NCBI GenBank assembly: GCA_025055675.1
Contig: JANWWT010000003.1
Location: 62,001-126,000 of the forward strand
Length of the DNA: 64,000 bases
DNA from: Pseudanabaenaceae cyanobacterium SKYG29
GTDB taxonomy: Bacteria; Cyanobacteriota; Cyanobacteriia; Pseudanabaenales; Pseudanabaenaceae
Direction of reading: 5' to 3'
The stretch's first letter is position 1; each line of letters starts with the position of its first letter. The translations under genes were made by a program, and so were the position numbers. Shown one piece after another: positions 46,002-57,074 of this stretch. The notes beneath the pieces are model-generated. The model had not been told where the DNA came from. It made no database searches and saw only the letters and a list, made by a program, of their open reading frames with translations.

Positions 46002-49000
46002 ACTCGTCCTCCTCTTCGTCGTCGAATTTAGAATTGTCGTCCACCAGCTCCTCTGGGAAGCGATCGAGGGAATAGTTACGGGCAGTGGTATCGTCAATGA
46101 CTACATCATCCCCTACCTCCTCTAGGAGGATAGCAGGATCGCGGTGGGGTTCTTCGCTGTTGTTTTCATAGGCATTAAAGCCTGTACCCGCGGGAATTAA
46201 GCGCCCGATAATCACGTTTTCCTTTAAGCCCCGTAGCCAGTCGGATTTGCCCTCGATCGCTGCTTCCGTTAAGACCCTGGTCGTTTCTTGGAAACTGGCG
46301 GCAGAAATAAAGCTATCGGTATTCAAGCTGGCTTTGGTAATCCCCATCAAAACAGGGGTATACTCGGCGGGGGCGCGGTTGGCGATGATCATGGCTTCGT
46401 TGATCTGCTGCACCTGATTGAGGTCAATCAGTTCTCCCTGCAGGCGCGTGGTCTCTCCCCCCTCTTCAATCCTAACCTTAGAGGTCATCTGCCGTACCAC
46501 GATTTCAATATGCTTGTCGGCAATGTCTACCCCCTGGGACTGATACACTGACTGGACTTCATTGACGAGAAATTCCTGCACGCGCTGGAAGCTCTCCCGT
46601 GCTGCCTCGTAGTTGATCAAGCATTTGAGGGCGGTCTCGATCGCTGCTGGTTCGCGGTCGGTGAAAAAGTCCTCCAGTTCATTGAGTTTTTTCTGCGCCA
46701 GGGCAATGATCTGGGGGTCTTCTTTATAGACAGCAAAGAAAATTTCCAGAATATCGTGGGGATTAGCAGGACCATCCGTCAATCTGGTAGCGGGTTTCAC
46801 TTCTTCGCCATCTACCACCACAATGCTCTGCCCCACACCGATCGGGTAGTCGGTAAACAGACCATCGGGTTCCAGGATGCGAATGGCAGTTACCTCTTCC
46901 CCGTCATAGATCATCTCCACTCTGCCACCCCGCTGTGCCAATATGCACATTTCCTTGGGTTTACGGGCTTCCAGTAACTCTTCAATGCGGGGTAAACCCT
47001 GGATGATGTCCCCCGTTTTTGCCCGCTCGAACACCAGGAGAGCCAGATTGTCCCCCCGTTGCACCAAATCCCCATGTTGCACCTGCAGTACCGCCCCAGG
47101 GGAGATGAGATAGGGTCTACCCTTGCGCAGGATAACGCGATCGGCTTCTACCGCAATCACCTGACCTGATTCGGGGGTGACGGTTTTAGAGCCAATAGGG
47201 TCACCAGAGCGTACCAAGTCGCCCACCTGGACTTGGGGGTTCTTACAGGGAATGGCCAAACTGGCATTATCCGGCATAATCAACAACCGCCGAATTAACT
47301 CCCCTTCCTTCTTGATCCCCCGCACTGTCCCTGCCTGGCGGGCGAGAATTTCTGACCGAGCAACTATAGCTTTGGCTTCGATGTAATCCCCGTCTTTGAC
47401 CAGGAGGCGGGTTTTGGTAGTGTTTTCCAGGGCTTCTTCCTCTGGGTCTTCCTGGCGGATGGCCAGGGATTCCAAAATCACCAGTCGTAGTCGCAGGTTA
47501 TCGGGATCAGTGTCGTCAAATTCAATATCCGCACCTAGTTGGGGTGCATTGCTGTCAATTTCTAACACCAGTTGTGTGCGTAATAATTCCACCCCCTCGA
47601 TCGATTTCACCCGTTCGCCGTCGCGGTAGGTGATGCGCTGCACTGCCCGCAGACCAATGGAGTGACCCGACTTTTGGCTAGATTCTTGACTGGGAACATC
47701 AGGAGCATCGGGGACATGGAACTCTTCGACAGGTCGTAACAACAAGCCCGGTCCTTCGGGAGTTTCTACAAATTCCACGTAGCGCAAGTCCTGGGCGACG
47801 ATACCAGGCATGACCTCCGTGCCAGGATAGGCTAGCATTTCATGCTTTTGTTCCGCTGTGAGGGGGTCATCGACAATGTAAAAATCCCCCGGTTTGATGA
47901 CGATCTCCCGCAAAATGTCATCCCTTTGTTTAACTTCCAAAAGACCGCTGGTTTGACAGAAGATGTCTTTGACAATCTCTGTGCCTGCTTCCACGTATTG
48001 TCCGTCTTCCACTAGCAGCAGGGAAATGTCTTTATTGACATCTTGGGCTTCTTCCGGAATCCACAGAATTGTACCTCCCTTAACCACCTCAAACCCTTGC
48101 TTGAGGCTGCGCCCCCGCCGTGCCACCTCAATGCCCGCATATTTGATGATGCCACCGCTCTTGGTCTTGTAGGTGTCGTCGATCAGTTCGGCAATCACCT
48201 GATTGTTGGATACCTTTGTGCCTGGGGTCGCCATGAGGGAGAACCTTTGGCCACTGGGGGTTTCCAGGATATAGTGCCGCTGTCCCTGGAAATGTTCTTC
48301 CACAATACGGGATTGATCCAAAACTACAGAAGCAGTGATGATCTCTACTTCCAAGACATTTTTATGCACCGAGGGGTTGAGCCGCACAATCCCGCCGTGC
48401 TCGGAAATAAAGTTAGTCACTGTCAGGACACTGTTTACCTCTACCCGATCGTCATTTTGCACAATCGGTTCTGCCCCTGGGGGTAAGTTGTACACCTCTC
48501 CCGCTAATACCCACAACAAGCCACCCTGGGCTGCTACATAGCTGGTATTGCCCTGGCGGTCTTTCTTTTCTTCAGGAATGAGACGATCGAAATAGACTTC
48601 TCCCGCTACATCTGTTGTCAGGTCCTTGGTGGCTTTTTCCACAGTCTTGCGGGCTGATCTGCCGGCAACGGGGATTTCTGCAATTAGGGTATCTTTTTTC
48701 ACCTTCTCCCCATCTTTAACAAACAAAAGAGAACCTTGCACGACGGTGAAGCGGTCTTCCTGGTCTTTACCAGCAATGATTACTTCCGTTTCCCCCTTGT
48801 CTTCTACGATGAAGGCATCGTCACCGTGACGGGTACGGGTGGGACGGAGTTTGAGTTTTTTGGGCAGTTTAACTGTGCCATCGAAGGGGGCAGATTTCTG
48901 CTGTGCTACTTCCCCCATCACTGCTCCCCCAGTGTGGAAGGTGCGCATGGTCAACTGGGTGCCAGGTTCACCAATGGACTGGGCGGCAATAATTCCCACC

Positions 49001-50196
49001 GCTTCTCCCACGTCCACTAGCCGATTGTGGGCTAAACTCCAACCGTAACAGTGCTGACAAACCGATCGGGTAGCATCACAGGTGAGTGCCGAGCGCACAA
49101 TTACTTCCTCTACCCCTTTTTTGTCAATTTTTTTAGAGAGTTCGTCATTGACATCGCAGTTGCGGTGAGCGCCAGGAATGATAGCCCGCGCTGGTACAGT
49201 AGTAAATCTTTCTGCCAATTTGAGGGATGTGGCAGCGGTCAGTACCCAAAACTTCTCCCGTTTCTGTACGCCTGTGTTGGGGTCAGTGCGTAGTTCTTCC
49301 GTTTCGTCTTCCGGCGGAAAAATGGTGAGGGCTTCTTCCCGATCGAGTAACCGCCCTGGTATCGCCCACTTCCTATTGTCAGCGGCAGTAATGGGTAGAG
49401 TAATTTCCACTTCCCCTTGGGTGGGGTCCAGGACATCCCGCGCTAGCACTCGCCCAAATAGACGATCGGCTAACTTCACCACTACACGATCGCCATCCCG
49501 CATTGCTCGCAGGGGAATGCCCCGAATTGTACCGCAGTCTACTTCGCGGATAATCACATCCTGAGAGACATCGACTAAACGTCTAGTCAAATAACCAGAG
49601 TCAGCCGTCCGCAGGGCTGTATCCACCAAACCTTTGCGCGCACCGTAGGAAGAAATAATGTATTCTGTGACTGTCAGACCCTCGCGGAAGTTCGCCTTAA
49701 TGGGCAAGTCGATGATTTCGCCGTTGGGGTTAGCCATCAAGCCCCGCATCCCCACCAATTGCCGCACCTGGGACACATTCCCCCGCGCCCCCGATATAGA
49801 CATCATGTAAACAGAGTTGAGGGGATTGTTGACCTTGAAATTTTCCATCAACTGGTTTTTCAGCTCTTCATTGGTCATGTTCCAGGTGTCAATCACCTTT
49901 TGGAAGCGCTCTACTTCTGTAATCTCCCCTCTCACATAGCGCTGTTTGGTCTGTTCAATTTTTGCCTCTGCTTCTGCTAACAAGCGCCGTTTGACAGGGG
50001 GTACTTCCAAGTCTTCTACACTGATGGAAATCCCCGACTGAGTAGCATAGCGGAACCCCAAATTCTTGAGCTGGTCTGCCATTTCTGCCGATCGGGCAGT
50101 GCCAAATTCTGTAAAGGCATAGGCAATGAGATTGCGCAGGTCTTTCTTACCAACAATGTGATTGATAAACTTGGGCAGTTTGGGCTGTTTTTCCAT
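45994..50196 (-). CDS. rpoC2: DNA-directed RNA polymerase subunit beta-prime (RpoC2)
   Basis: RpoC2 is the C-terminal half of the split bacterial beta-prime subunit of cyanobacteria and plastids. The 1400-aa product contains [25 protein letters not shown] (zinc ribbon), [28 protein letters not shown] (bridge helix/trigger loop start), then the very long SI3 insertion, with many barrel-like (SBHM) repeats of the type V..GD.V..GD.I, and a C-terminal part including TGFNAYE and a strongly acidic tail (DDEEEDEYV). The trigger loop is split by SI3, as in all cyanobacteria. It is separated from rpoC1 by a Uma2 gene and a 227-base spacer with hairpins, which is unusual. Confidence 0.97.
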   Translation of the reverse strand: MEKQPKLPKFINHIVGKKDLRNLIAYAFTEFGTARSAEMADQLKNLGFRYATQSGISISVEDLEVPPVKRRLLAEAEAKIEQTKQRYVRGEITEVERFQKVIDTWNMTNEELKNQLMENFKVNNPLNSVYMMSISGARGNVSQVRQLVGMRGLMANPNGEIIDLPIKANFREGLTVTEYIISSYGARKGLVDTALRTADSGYLTRRLVDVSQDVIIREVDCGTIRGIPLRAMRDGDRVVVKLADRLFGRVLARDVLDPTQGEVEITLPITAADNRKWAIPGRLLDREEALTIFPPEDETEELRTDPNTGVQKREKFWVLTAATSLKLAERFTTVPARAIIPGAHRNCDVNDELSKKIDKKGVEEVIVRSALTCDATRSVCQHCYGWSLAHNRLVDVGEAVGIIAAQSIGEPGTQLTMRTFHTGGAVMGEVAQQKSAPFDGTVKLPKKLKLRPTRTRHGDDAFIVEDKGETEVIIAGKDQEDRFTVVQGSLLFVKDGEKVKKDTLIAEIPVAGRSARKTVEKATKDLTTDVAGEVYFDRLIPEEKKDRQGNTSYVAAQGGLLWVLAGEVYNLPPGAEPIVQNDDRVEVNSVLTVTNFISEHGGIVRLNPSVHKNVLEVEIITASVVLDQSRIVEEHFQGQRHYILETPSGQRFSLMATPGTKVSNNQVIAELIDDTYKTKSGGIIKYAGIEVARRGRSLKQGFEVVKGGTILWIPEEAQDVNKDISLLLVEDGQYVEAGTEIVKDIFCQTSGLLEVKQRDDILREIVIKPGDFYIVDDPLTAEQKHEMLAYPGTEVMPGIVAQDLRYVEFVETPEGPGLLLRPVEEFHVPDAPDVPSQESSQKSGHSIGLRAVQRITYRDGERVKSIEGVELLRTQLVLEIDSNAPQLGADIEFDDTDPDNLRLRLVILESLAIRQEDPEEEALENTTKTRLLVKDGDYIEAKAIVARSEILARQAGTVRGIKKEGELIRRLLIMPDNASLAIPCKNPQVQVGDLVRSGDPIGSKTVTPESGQVIAVEADRVILRKGRPYLISPGAVLQVQHGDLVQRGDNLALLVFERAKTGDIIQGLPRIEELLEARKPKEMCILAQRGGRVEMIYDGEEVTAIRILEPDGLFTDYPIGVGQSIVVVDGEEVKPATRLTDGPANPHDILEIFFAVYKEDPQIIALAQKKLNELEDFFTDREPAAIETALKCLINYEAARESFQRVQEFLVNEVQSVYQSQGVDIADKHIEIVVRQMTSKVRIEEGGETTRLQGELIDLNQVQQINEAMIIANRAPAEYTPVLMGITKASLNTDSFISAASFQETTRVLTEAAIEGKSDWLRGLKENVIIGRLIPAGTGFNAYENNSEEPHRDPAILLEEVGDDVVIDDTTARNYSLDRFPEELVDDNSKFDDEEEDEYV

Positions 50197-50260
50197 AGTC
50201 GTTTTTCTCTTTCACAAAATCAATAAAAGGAACAGTCGATACAGGCAGAAAAGAAAATCT

Positions 50261-50278
50261 CTAACCCTGGGGAGTTAG
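50261..50278 (-). terminator. Hairpin plus U-rich run between uma2 and rpoC2, possible attenuator
   Basis: On the minus strand CTAAC..GTTAG with inner G-U and C-G pairs makes a stem of about seven pairs, followed by AGATTTTCTTTTC. It lies 65 bases before the rpoC2 start and could act as a weak intrinsic terminator or attenuator in the operon. Confidence 0.4.
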
Positions 50279-50310
50279 GGCGAGACTTGTGTGTTAGTAA
50301 CTATCCATAG

Positions 50311-50329
50311 ACAACCTCCGATCGGTTGT
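50311..50329 (-). promoter_or_regulatory. Hairpin in the rpoC2 leader
   Basis: ACAACC pairs with GGTTGT around a 7-base loop that contains a GATC site. It is upstream of the U-rich hairpin in the same spacer; it may be part of the same structure, or an incidental HIP1-type repeat. Confidence 0.35.
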
Positions 50330-50423
50330 ACTGTTGCTGTAGGCTAGATTAGTCATTTTTCCCCCCTCAGTAAGATCAGGTCTTTCAATTGTAAGACTGC
50401 TACTTTGGCAGCCATGGATCAAT

Positions 50424-51005
50424 CTAGGGACTACCCCCTTGTAACAAAACGCGGGCAGTTAAAGAGAACTCGCCCAACCACGACGACAAAATTTGCTCCT
50501 CCCCTGTATAAATTGCTTCCTTGTAACAATTGTTTTGCCATTGCCACACCGTCACCTTCTGTGCCAGGGGATCAACAATCCAATATTCAGGAATGCCTCT
50601 AGCACTGTACTCTGCGGGTTTATCCTCATAGTCCTGTTTGACGCTGCTGGGACTGACTACTTCTACTACCAATTCCGGGGGTGGCATATCCAGGGTGATG
50701 AGATAACGCTTATTCCCCCGCACTCGTTCGTACAGAACTGGTGAGATGAGCACCAAATCAGGTATGCGGACGGTCTTGCTGGAAACGATGATTTCAGTCT
50801 TAAGTCCTAGCAGTTTCTCAGAAATACCAAGACGCACAAATGTCACTAACAAAAATATGGCAATCTGGTGATTGAGTTGACTTTCTGTTGGCACCCTAAC
50901 TAGTTTCCCATTCTCTAATTCGTACAGGTAGTCAGTTTCATCTTCATACTCCAAGAACTCAGCTAAGGTCATGGATGTATCGGCAACCTTACGTATCGTG
51001 GTCAT
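50424..51005 (-). CDS. Uma2 family (DUF820) putative endonuclease
   Basis: This 193-aa protein has the Uma2/DUF820 pattern of a PD-(D/E)XK nuclease fold: MTLAEFLEYED, VRIPDLVLISP (Asp), PPELVVEVVSPSS (Glu) and DKPAEYSARGIPEYWIVDP (Lys and the family YWIVDP). All active-site positions are present, so it is not an obvious relic. Uma2 genes are abundant in cyanobacteria; their function is undescribed. The ATG has a strong ribosome site (GGGGGAG). It lies 46 bases after rpoC1 and 227 bases before rpoC2, in the same direction, and so must be co-transcribed with RNA polymerase genes unless a local promoter exists. Confidence 0.88.
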   Translation of the reverse strand: MTTIRKVADTSMTLAEFLEYEDETDYLYELENGKLVRVPTESQLNHQIAIFLLVTFVRLGISEKLLGLKTEIIVSSKTVRIPDLVLISPVLYERVRGNKRYLITLDMPPPELVVEVVSPSSVKQDYEDKPAEYSARGIPEYWIVDPLAQKVTVWQWQNNCYKEAIYTGEEQILSSWLGEFSLTARVLLQGGSP

Positions 51006-51032
51006 AGCTCCCCCTTATGTTCCATGAAATAC

Positions 51033-51048
51033 AAGAACGATCGTTCTT
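51033..51048. repeat. Perfect 16-bp palindrome between rpoC1 and uma2
   Basis: AAGAACGATCGTTCTT is a perfect palindrome with the HIP1-like core ACGATCGT. In RNA it can form a 6-pair stem with a GATC loop, directly after the rpoC1 stop. It might be a binding site, a weak processing hairpin, or a HIP1 derivative. Confidence 0.85.
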
Positions 51049-51051
51049 TGT

Positions 51052-53085
51052 TTACTGCAACAGGGCTTGGCGAATGGTGTGATTAAAGATGACCCGACCT
51101 GGGGTAGTCAGCACGTATTGGGAGATCAAATTCCCCTGGGCATCCTCCCGCACCCGCAGAAATTTGTATATCTTCAACACGTTACCATTGTCATCGGTAA
51201 TCACCTGTTCCGGGTTAGATTTATCTTCCCCGTCCCCTTCAATTTCTCCGTCGTAGCGCACCCAAATCTTGTCGTGGATATGTACTAACTTCTGTTCAAA
51301 TGCCATAATCACATCTTCAAAGCTGGCAAAGAAGCGGTCTTCTGTTTTCGGGCGTTTGGGATTGTCCGTGGTGAGGTAGTAGGACCCTAACACCATGTCT
51401 TGGCTGGGGGTGATGATTGGTCTGCCCGTAGCAGGAGAGAGAATGTTATTGGAAGCTAACATCAATAGCCGCGCTTCCGCCTGGGCTTCCAGGGAAAGGG
51501 GGACATGCACTGCCATTTGGTCACCATCAAAGTCAGCATTGAAGGCAGGACAGACCAGGGGATGCAACTGAATTGCCCGCCCATCCACCAGAATCGGCTC
51601 AAAGGCTTGAATCCCCAGGCGGTGTAGGGTAGGTGCCCGGTTCAACAACACAGGGTGTTCGCTAATTACTTCCTCCAATACATCCCACACTAAAGGGTCG
51701 CCCCGCTGAATCATTTTCTTGGCGGCTTTGATGTTGTTGACATAATTCAGCTTGATTAACCGATTAATGACAAAGGGCTGGAATAACTCGATCGCCATTT
51801 CCTTGGGCAATCCACACTGATGGATTTTTAGATTAGGACCAACAACAATTACCGATCGTCCAGAGTAATCCACCCGTTTGCCCAAAAGATTTTGACGGAA
51901 GCGCCCCTGTTTCCCTTCAATGATGTCCGAGAGAGATTTCAAGGCGCGGTTATTTGCTCCTACCACCACTCTGCCCCGTCTGCCGTTGTCAATCAGAGCA
52001 TCTACCGCCTCCTGCAACATCCGTTTTTCATTGCGGACAATAATTTCGGGGGCAAGAATTTCCTGCAGGCGAGCTAGACGGTTGTTGCGGTTGATCACCC
52101 GACGATAAAGGTCATTTAGGTCACTAGTGGCAAACCGCCCCCCATCCAACTGCACCATGGGACGCAAATCTGGGGGAATCACGGGAATAATATCTAGTAC
52201 CATCCACTCCGGTTTTGCCCCCGTCGCCACAAAATTGTCGATCACCCGCAGGCGTTTGATCAGCTTAGTGCGCTTTTGTCCCTTCGATTGACTGATCTCT
52301 TCCCGTAGCTTTTCCGCCTCTAGTTCCAGGTTGATGTCCTGCAGCAGTTTTTTGATGGCTTCAGCACCGATCGAGACCTCAATGCCGTCCAGGGGTTCAT
52401 CTTCGCTGTAGATTTGCTCCTCGATTTCCATCCACTGGTCTTCTGAGAGGAGTTGCTTGTACTCCAAATTGTAGGTTGTGGCGAGCACCTGCCCCTTTAC
52501 CACCACATCTCCCGTTGCCACGGTCAGCACCTGCTTGGGATGGAGACGATAGACAGTTTCCGTTCCCCCCTCCCCCTTGACCCTGATCTCACTGAGAGTA
52601 GCACTAGTTACAGTTCCTGCCTCCGCTGCTCTGATGCCAGGGTTGATCACCACGTAGGAATTGAAATAGACAATCTGTTCCACATCCTTGAGGGGCATAT
52701 CCAACAAAATGGACATGTAGCTGGGAATCCCCTTCAGGTACCAAACGTGGGTGACAGGGGCAGCTAACTTAATGTAGCCCATGCGATGGCGGCGTACCCG
52801 TGACTCCGTTACTTCCACCCCACAACGTTCACAGACAATCCCCCGGTGCCGCACCCGCTTGTATTTTCCGCAGTGGCACTCCCAGTCCTTTACAGGACCA
52901 AAAATGCGCTCGCAGAATAGGCCATCCATCTCCGGTTTGAGGGTACGATAGTTGATGGTTTCCGGTTTGGTGACTTCTCCTACCACGTTGCCGTTGGGTA
53001 GAGTCCGTTCTCCCCATTTGCGAATGCGCTCCGGCGATGCCAAGCCAATCTTGACGTAGTCAAACCGCTGTTCCATTCTGGTCAT
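51052..53085 (-). CDS. rpoC1: DNA-directed RNA polymerase subunit gamma (RpoC1)
   Basis: RpoC1 is the N-terminal half of beta-prime and holds the catalytic Mg2+ site. The 677-aa product has the zinc-binding [20 protein letters not shown], the clamp/rudder region, [21 protein letters not shown], and the catalytic loop [12 protein letters not shown]. At 677 aa it is about 50 residues longer than typical cyanobacterial RpoC1 (about 625). The excess is an insertion at about residues 151-205, in the stretch after [11 protein letters not shown]. The start is ATG 53085 with CAGGAG upstream. Confidence 0.97.
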   Translation of the reverse strand: MTRMEQRFDYVKIGLASPERIRKWGERTLPNGNVVGEVTKPETINYRTLKPEMDGLFCERIFGPVKDWECHCGKYKRVRHRGIVCERCGVEVTESRVRRHRMGYIKLAAPVTHVWYLKGIPSYMSILLDMPLKDVEQIVYFNSYVVINPGIRAAEAGTVTSATLSEIRVKGEGGTETVYRLHPKQVLTVATGDVVVKGQVLATTYNLEYKQLLSEDQWMEIEEQIYSEDEPLDGIEVSIGAEAIKKLLQDINLELEAEKLREEISQSKGQKRTKLIKRLRVIDNFVATGAKPEWMVLDIIPVIPPDLRPMVQLDGGRFATSDLNDLYRRVINRNNRLARLQEILAPEIIVRNEKRMLQEAVDALIDNGRRGRVVVGANNRALKSLSDIIEGKQGRFRQNLLGKRVDYSGRSVIVVGPNLKIHQCGLPKEMAIELFQPFVINRLIKLNYVNNIKAAKKMIQRGDPLVWDVLEEVISEHPVLLNRAPTLHRLGIQAFEPILVDGRAIQLHPLVCPAFNADFDGDQMAVHVPLSLEAQAEARLLMLASNNILSPATGRPIITPSQDMVLGSYYLTTDNPKRPKTEDRFFASFEDVIMAFEQKLVHIHDKIWVRYDGEIEGDGEDKSNPEQVITDDNGNVLKIYKFLRVREDAQGNLISQYVLTTPGRVIFNHTIRQALLQ

Positions 53086-53108
53086 CACAAGTCTCCTGCC
53101 AAGTTTAT

Positions 53109-56100
53109 TTAATCTTCGCTGTCGTCATCGAGGGTGCCGCGATAAGCTTCATAGGTAGGACGGGGGGGTATCCGTCGCTGGGTGGTATCCATCATCAAGT
53201 CCACCTCTGTATCCTGTTGGTTGCCGTCCTCCGAGAGTTTGTGCACCGACACATCCAAGCAAAGGGACTGTAACTCCCGCATCAACACCTTAAAGGATTC
53301 CGGTGTGCCTGGACGGGGGATAGGTTTGCCTTTCACGATCGCGTTCAACGCCTCATTCCTACCCGTCATATCGTCGGACTTGACTGTGAGAATTTCCTGC
53401 AAGGTGTAAGCAGCACCGTAGGCTTCCAGTGCCCATACCTCCATCTCCCCAAATCGCTGTCCCCCCTGTTGGGCTTTCCCACCCAAGGGTTGTTGGGTAA
53501 CAAGGGAGTAGGGACCCGTCGATCGGGCATGAATCTTGTCATCGACTAGGTGCACCAGCTTGAGCATGTAGGCAATACCGACAGTCACGGGTTGGTCAAA
53601 AGGTTCCCCTGTGCGTCCGTCGTAGACCTTGAGTTTACCAGGATGCTCCGGGGAGAAAATCCAGTCTTCCCCAGTCACTTTGCGAGCTTCCTCCAACTTA
53701 CCATGCACCAACTGCCGCGAAGCCTCCTCGCCATACATCTCATCAAAGGGAACGACCTTAAAGCGAACATCCAGATTATGGGCGGCCCAGCCCAAGAGAC
53801 ATTCAAAAATCTGTCCCACATTCATCCGTGACGGTACCCCCAGGGGATTTAGGACAATATCAACAGGGCGACCATCCTCTAGGTAGGGCATATCTTCCTT
53901 GGGCAAAATCTTGGAGATGATTCCCTTGTTACCGTGGCGACCTGCCATCTTGTCCCCCACTTGGATCTTGCGTTTCTGGGCAACATAGACCCTGACTACC
54001 ATGTTGGCACCTGGGGGTAGTTCATCCCCCTGCTCCCTGGTAAAGATGCGTACATCCACCACTCTGCCTCTTTCGCCGTTGGGTACCCGCAGGGAGTTAT
54101 CTCGTACATCCCGCGCCTTTTCCCCAAAGATTGCCCGCAGTAGTTTTTCCTCTGGCGGCTGGTCGGACTCACCCTTGGGGGTCACTTTCCCCACCAGAAT
54201 GTCCCCCGCCTCTACCCAAGCACCTATGCGAATAATGCCGTGCTCGTCTAAATTCCTCAGCGCATCTTCTCCCACATTGGGAATTTCCCTAGTGATTTCC
54301 TCAGGACCTAACTTGGTAGTGCGCGCTTCGATCTCAAACTTTTCAATGTGGATGGAAGTGTAGACATCGTCGTACACAAACCGCTCGCTAACCAGGATAG
54401 CATCCTCATAGTTGTAGCCTTCCCAGGGCATATAGGCAATCAGGACGTTCTGCCCCAGGGCTAGTTCCCCTCCTTCTGTTGCTGAGCCGTCTGCCATCAC
54501 TTGTCCCGCTAGCACCCGATCGCCTACAAACACGATCGGTCTTTGATTTAAGCAGGTATCCTGGTTCGATCGTTGATATTTCTGCAGGGTATAGGTATGG
54601 ATTTTGCCCTCGTCGTCCTTGACGCGGATTTCCGTAGCTGAGACATAGACCACCTCGCCGTTAGTGCGGGAGACCACCACCATACCGGAATCGCGGGCAG
54701 CTTGGGCTTCTAAACCAGTACCCACCAGCGGGCGTTCTGGGCGCAACAAAGGCACTGCCTGGCGCTGCATATTGGACCCCATGAGTGCGCGGTTGGCATC
54801 ATCGTGTTCCAGGAAGGGAATCAGGGAAGTAGCTACAGAGATGGTTTGGACAGGGGAAACGTTGACAAAGTCCACCTGTTCAGGGGGAGCAGTATCAAAC
54901 TCCTGACGATAACGCACTGGTACTAAGTCTGCCGTAATGTTCCCCTCCGCATCTGTGGGAATATCCCCCGGTGCCAAACGGTATTTGTCCTCTTGGTCAG
55001 CGGTCATATATACAGGGGGCAAGTCCCGCCTTACCCTGCCATTTTCCACGCGGTAGTAAGGGGTCTCAATAAAGCCATAGCTGTTAACCCTGGCATGGGT
55101 AGCCAAGGAACCAATCAACCCTGCGTTGGGACCTTCAGGAGTTTCAATGGGACAAATGCGTCCGTAGTGGCTAGGGTGAATATCCCGCACGGCAAAGCCC
55201 GCCCGCTCTCTAGTCAGTCCCCCCGGTCCCAAGGCACTGATACGACGCTTGTGGGTCAATTCCGCTAAGGGATTGGTCTGGTCCATGAATTGGGACAGCT
55301 GGCTAGAGCCAAAAAATTCCTTAATCGCTGCCACGAGGGGTTTGGGATTGACCAGGGAAGTAGGAGTCAAGCTGTCGGCATCAGATACGGTCATCCGTTC
55401 TTTGATGATACGCTCTAAGCGACTGAGACCGACCCGCACTTGGTTTTGCAACAATTCACCCACCGATCGCACCCGGCGGTTCCCCAGATGGTCAATGTCA
55501 TCTACCGTGCCAATATCAAACTCCAAATTGATTAAATAATCAACCACCTTGAGGATGTCTTCCTTAGTCAGCACCCGTACTGTTTCTGGGGTATTGAGCT
55601 GCAACTTAGTATTCAGTTTATAGCGCCCTACCTTCCCCAGGTCATAGCGTTTGGGGTCAAAAAAGCGGGACTCCAGTAGTAATCTGCCCCCCGTCTCTGT
55701 GGGCGGTTCACCAGGGCGGAGTTTACGGTAGAGTTCCTTGAGGGCTTCCTCCTCGTCAAATTGTCCCTCCTTCTCGATCGTTTTCTGGAAAAACTCCGGA
55801 TGGGTCAGGGAGTCAAAAATCTCCTGGTCAGTCAAGCCCATCGCTTTGAGGAGCACCTGTGCCGACAGTTTGCGGGTTTTATCAATACGCACCCACACCA
55901 GACCATTCTTATCCGTCTCAAACTTGAGCCATGCCCCCCGATTGGGAATCAAACTAGCGTTGTAGGTACGACGACCGGTTTTGTCGATGTCTGCCTTAAA
56001 ATAAACGCCGGGGCTGCGGACGATCTGATTGACAATTACCCGCTCTGCGCCATTAATGATAAACGTACCGCGGTCAGTCATCAGGGGCAGCTCCCCAATA

Positions 56101-56402
56101 AACACGTCCATTTCTTTGATTTCCCCGTTCTCCCGGTTAATCAGCCGAGTGGGAACATACATCTGCAGGGAGTAGGTAGCATCCCGTTGCTTAGCCTCGT
56201 CGACCGTGTACTTCGGCCCTTTGAGATAATAGTCCTTCCCCAGGAAGTGTAGCTCCAGCTTACCTGTATAATCAGTAATAGGGGAAAAACTCTCTAACTC
56301 TTCAATCAGCCCTTCTGCTAGAAACCAGCGGAAACTCTCCCTTTGAATCTCCACCAAGTCCGGTAAGACAAAGGCAGGGGTAGCGGATAACTGTTTGTTC
56401 AT
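53109..56402 (-). CDS. rpoB: DNA-directed RNA polymerase subunit beta (RpoB)
   Basis: RpoB is the beta subunit, including the rifampicin pocket region ([38 protein letters not shown]) and the C-terminal clamp segment ([34 protein letters not shown]). The 1097-aa length is normal for cyanobacteria, with no large insertion. It heads the operon with rpoC1, the Uma2 gene, rpoC2 and DUF3352, 23 bases before rpoC1. A strong promoter candidate lies 80 bases upstream. Confidence 0.98.
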   Translation of the reverse strand: MNKQLSATPAFVLPDLVEIQRESFRWFLAEGLIEELESFSPITDYTGKLELHFLGKDYYLKGPKYTVDEAKQRDATYSLQMYVPTRLINRENGEIKEMDVFIGELPLMTDRGTFIINGAERVIVNQIVRSPGVYFKADIDKTGRRTYNASLIPNRGAWLKFETDKNGLVWVRIDKTRKLSAQVLLKAMGLTDQEIFDSLTHPEFFQKTIEKEGQFDEEEALKELYRKLRPGEPPTETGGRLLLESRFFDPKRYDLGKVGRYKLNTKLQLNTPETVRVLTKEDILKVVDYLINLEFDIGTVDDIDHLGNRRVRSVGELLQNQVRVGLSRLERIIKERMTVSDADSLTPTSLVNPKPLVAAIKEFFGSSQLSQFMDQTNPLAELTHKRRISALGPGGLTRERAGFAVRDIHPSHYGRICPIETPEGPNAGLIGSLATHARVNSYGFIETPYYRVENGRVRRDLPPVYMTADQEDKYRLAPGDIPTDAEGNITADLVPVRYRQEFDTAPPEQVDFVNVSPVQTISVATSLIPFLEHDDANRALMGSNMQRQAVPLLRPERPLVGTGLEAQAARDSGMVVVSRTNGEVVYVSATEIRVKDDEGKIHTYTLQKYQRSNQDTCLNQRPIVFVGDRVLAGQVMADGSATEGGELALGQNVLIAYMPWEGYNYEDAILVSERFVYDDVYTSIHIEKFEIEARTTKLGPEEITREIPNVGEDALRNLDEHGIIRIGAWVEAGDILVGKVTPKGESDQPPEEKLLRAIFGEKARDVRDNSLRVPNGERGRVVDVRIFTREQGDELPPGANMVVRVYVAQKRKIQVGDKMAGRHGNKGIISKILPKEDMPYLEDGRPVDIVLNPLGVPSRMNVGQIFECLLGWAAHNLDVRFKVVPFDEMYGEEASRQLVHGKLEEARKVTGEDWIFSPEHPGKLKVYDGRTGEPFDQPVTVGIAYMLKLVHLVDDKIHARSTGPYSLVTQQPLGGKAQQGGQRFGEMEVWALEAYGAAYTLQEILTVKSDDMTGRNEALNAIVKGKPIPRPGTPESFKVLMRELQSLCLDVSVHKLSEDGNQQDTEVDLMMDTTQRRIPPRPTYEAYRGTLDDDSED

Positions 56403-56445
56403 GCGCTTGTAGCTACTATTTCTATGGAGGCGTGCCTAGGCTTCT

Positions 56446-56467
56446 TTCGGTTATCTCACGAACCGAA
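56446..56467 (-). promoter_or_regulatory. Hairpin in the rpoB leader
   Basis: TTCGGTT pairs with AACCGAA around an eight-base loop, within the roughly 70-base untranslated leader between the promoter and rpoB. A role in mRNA stability or autogenous control is possible, but I see no known protein-binding motif. Confidence 0.5.
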
Positions 56468-56481
56468 GGCATAGGAACTCT

Positions 56482-56511
56482 ATTATACGTTATTTTACAC
56501 ACAATAGGCAA
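56482..56511 (-). promoter_or_regulatory. rpoB operon promoter
   Basis: On the minus strand, -35 TTGCCT (56506-56511), an 18-base spacer, and a perfect -10 TATAAT (56482-56487). The first transcribed base would be about 56475, giving a leader of about 70 bases. This is the best sigma-70 type match in the window. Confidence 0.7.
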
Positions 56512-56520
56512 AAGTTTGTG

Positions 56521-57012
56521 CTAAAAACGACTAGGTTGGGATTGCAGGTAGGCGAGGAACTGGCGTAGTTCGCTGGGGGTGAGTTGGTGGCGGGATTTTT
56601 TGCCAAAGGTACGCATCAAGTACTCCTGCCCTTGTTTGGTTGTCCAGCCTAAGCGTTCCATCTCCACCTGGGTTTGGCTAATTTCATTGGACAGGTCTTC
56701 GGGGTGGTGATTGCCAGGGGGAGTGAGGGTAAACTCGGGAGGCGAGCTATAGCTTTCTGGGGGAGTTGGTGTTGCTACGGTGGTAAGCGCTACTACTTGG
56801 TTAAGCCCCGCGAAGGTGAGGGCACGCTCGATCGCCTTTTCTTCTGCTCTTTCCAGGTCACTATCACAGGCAGTGGCAGTACTGAGGATAACCTGATTGA
56901 CACTCACAGTAGCACGGAAAATGAACTTGCCCTCCTGTTTGGGTAGCATTTCCGTCTGGATACTCCCCTGCGGATATTGGCTGCGAAACTGGGCAAACAC
57001 CGCAACACTCAA
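56521..57012 (-). CDS. Hypothetical protein with a possible Rad52-like N-terminal part
   Basis: This 163-aa soluble protein has an N-terminal domain (about residues 1-70) with strands and a helix (GKFIFRATVSVNQVILSTATACDSDLERAEEKAIERALTFAG), reminiscent of the Rad52/DdrA-type single-strand-annealing fold. A Pro/Thr-rich linker follows, then a C-terminal helical part (LGWTTKQGQEYLMRTFGKKSRHQLTPSELRQFLAYLQSQP), of the type seen next to recombination proteins. The resemblance is by eye and not proven. The start is uncertain: TTG 57012 or GTG 57000. It precedes the rpoB promoter in the same direction. Confidence 0.6.
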   Translation of the reverse strand: MSVAVFAQFRSQYPQGSIQTEMLPKQEGKFIFRATVSVNQVILSTATACDSDLERAEEKAIERALTFAGLNQVVALTTVATPTPPESYSSPPEFTLTPPGNHHPEDLSNEISQTQVEMERLGWTTKQGQEYLMRTFGKKSRHQLTPSELRQFLAYLQSQPSRF

Positions 57013-57074
57013 TCAGGTACAATACCATTCTAAAGCAGTGCGCAGTGAGGTTGTATTGTCCCTTTGCCAATCCT

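Noticed and set aside
46002-46097. 32-residue N-terminal extension of the DUF3352 protein
   Set aside because: It is inside rpoC2; the ATG at 46001 directly precedes the membrane anchor.
50320-50390. A 20-codon ORF in the uma2-rpoC2 spacer (minus strand)
   Set aside because: It has no recognisable product and is too short; it is probably part of the leader.
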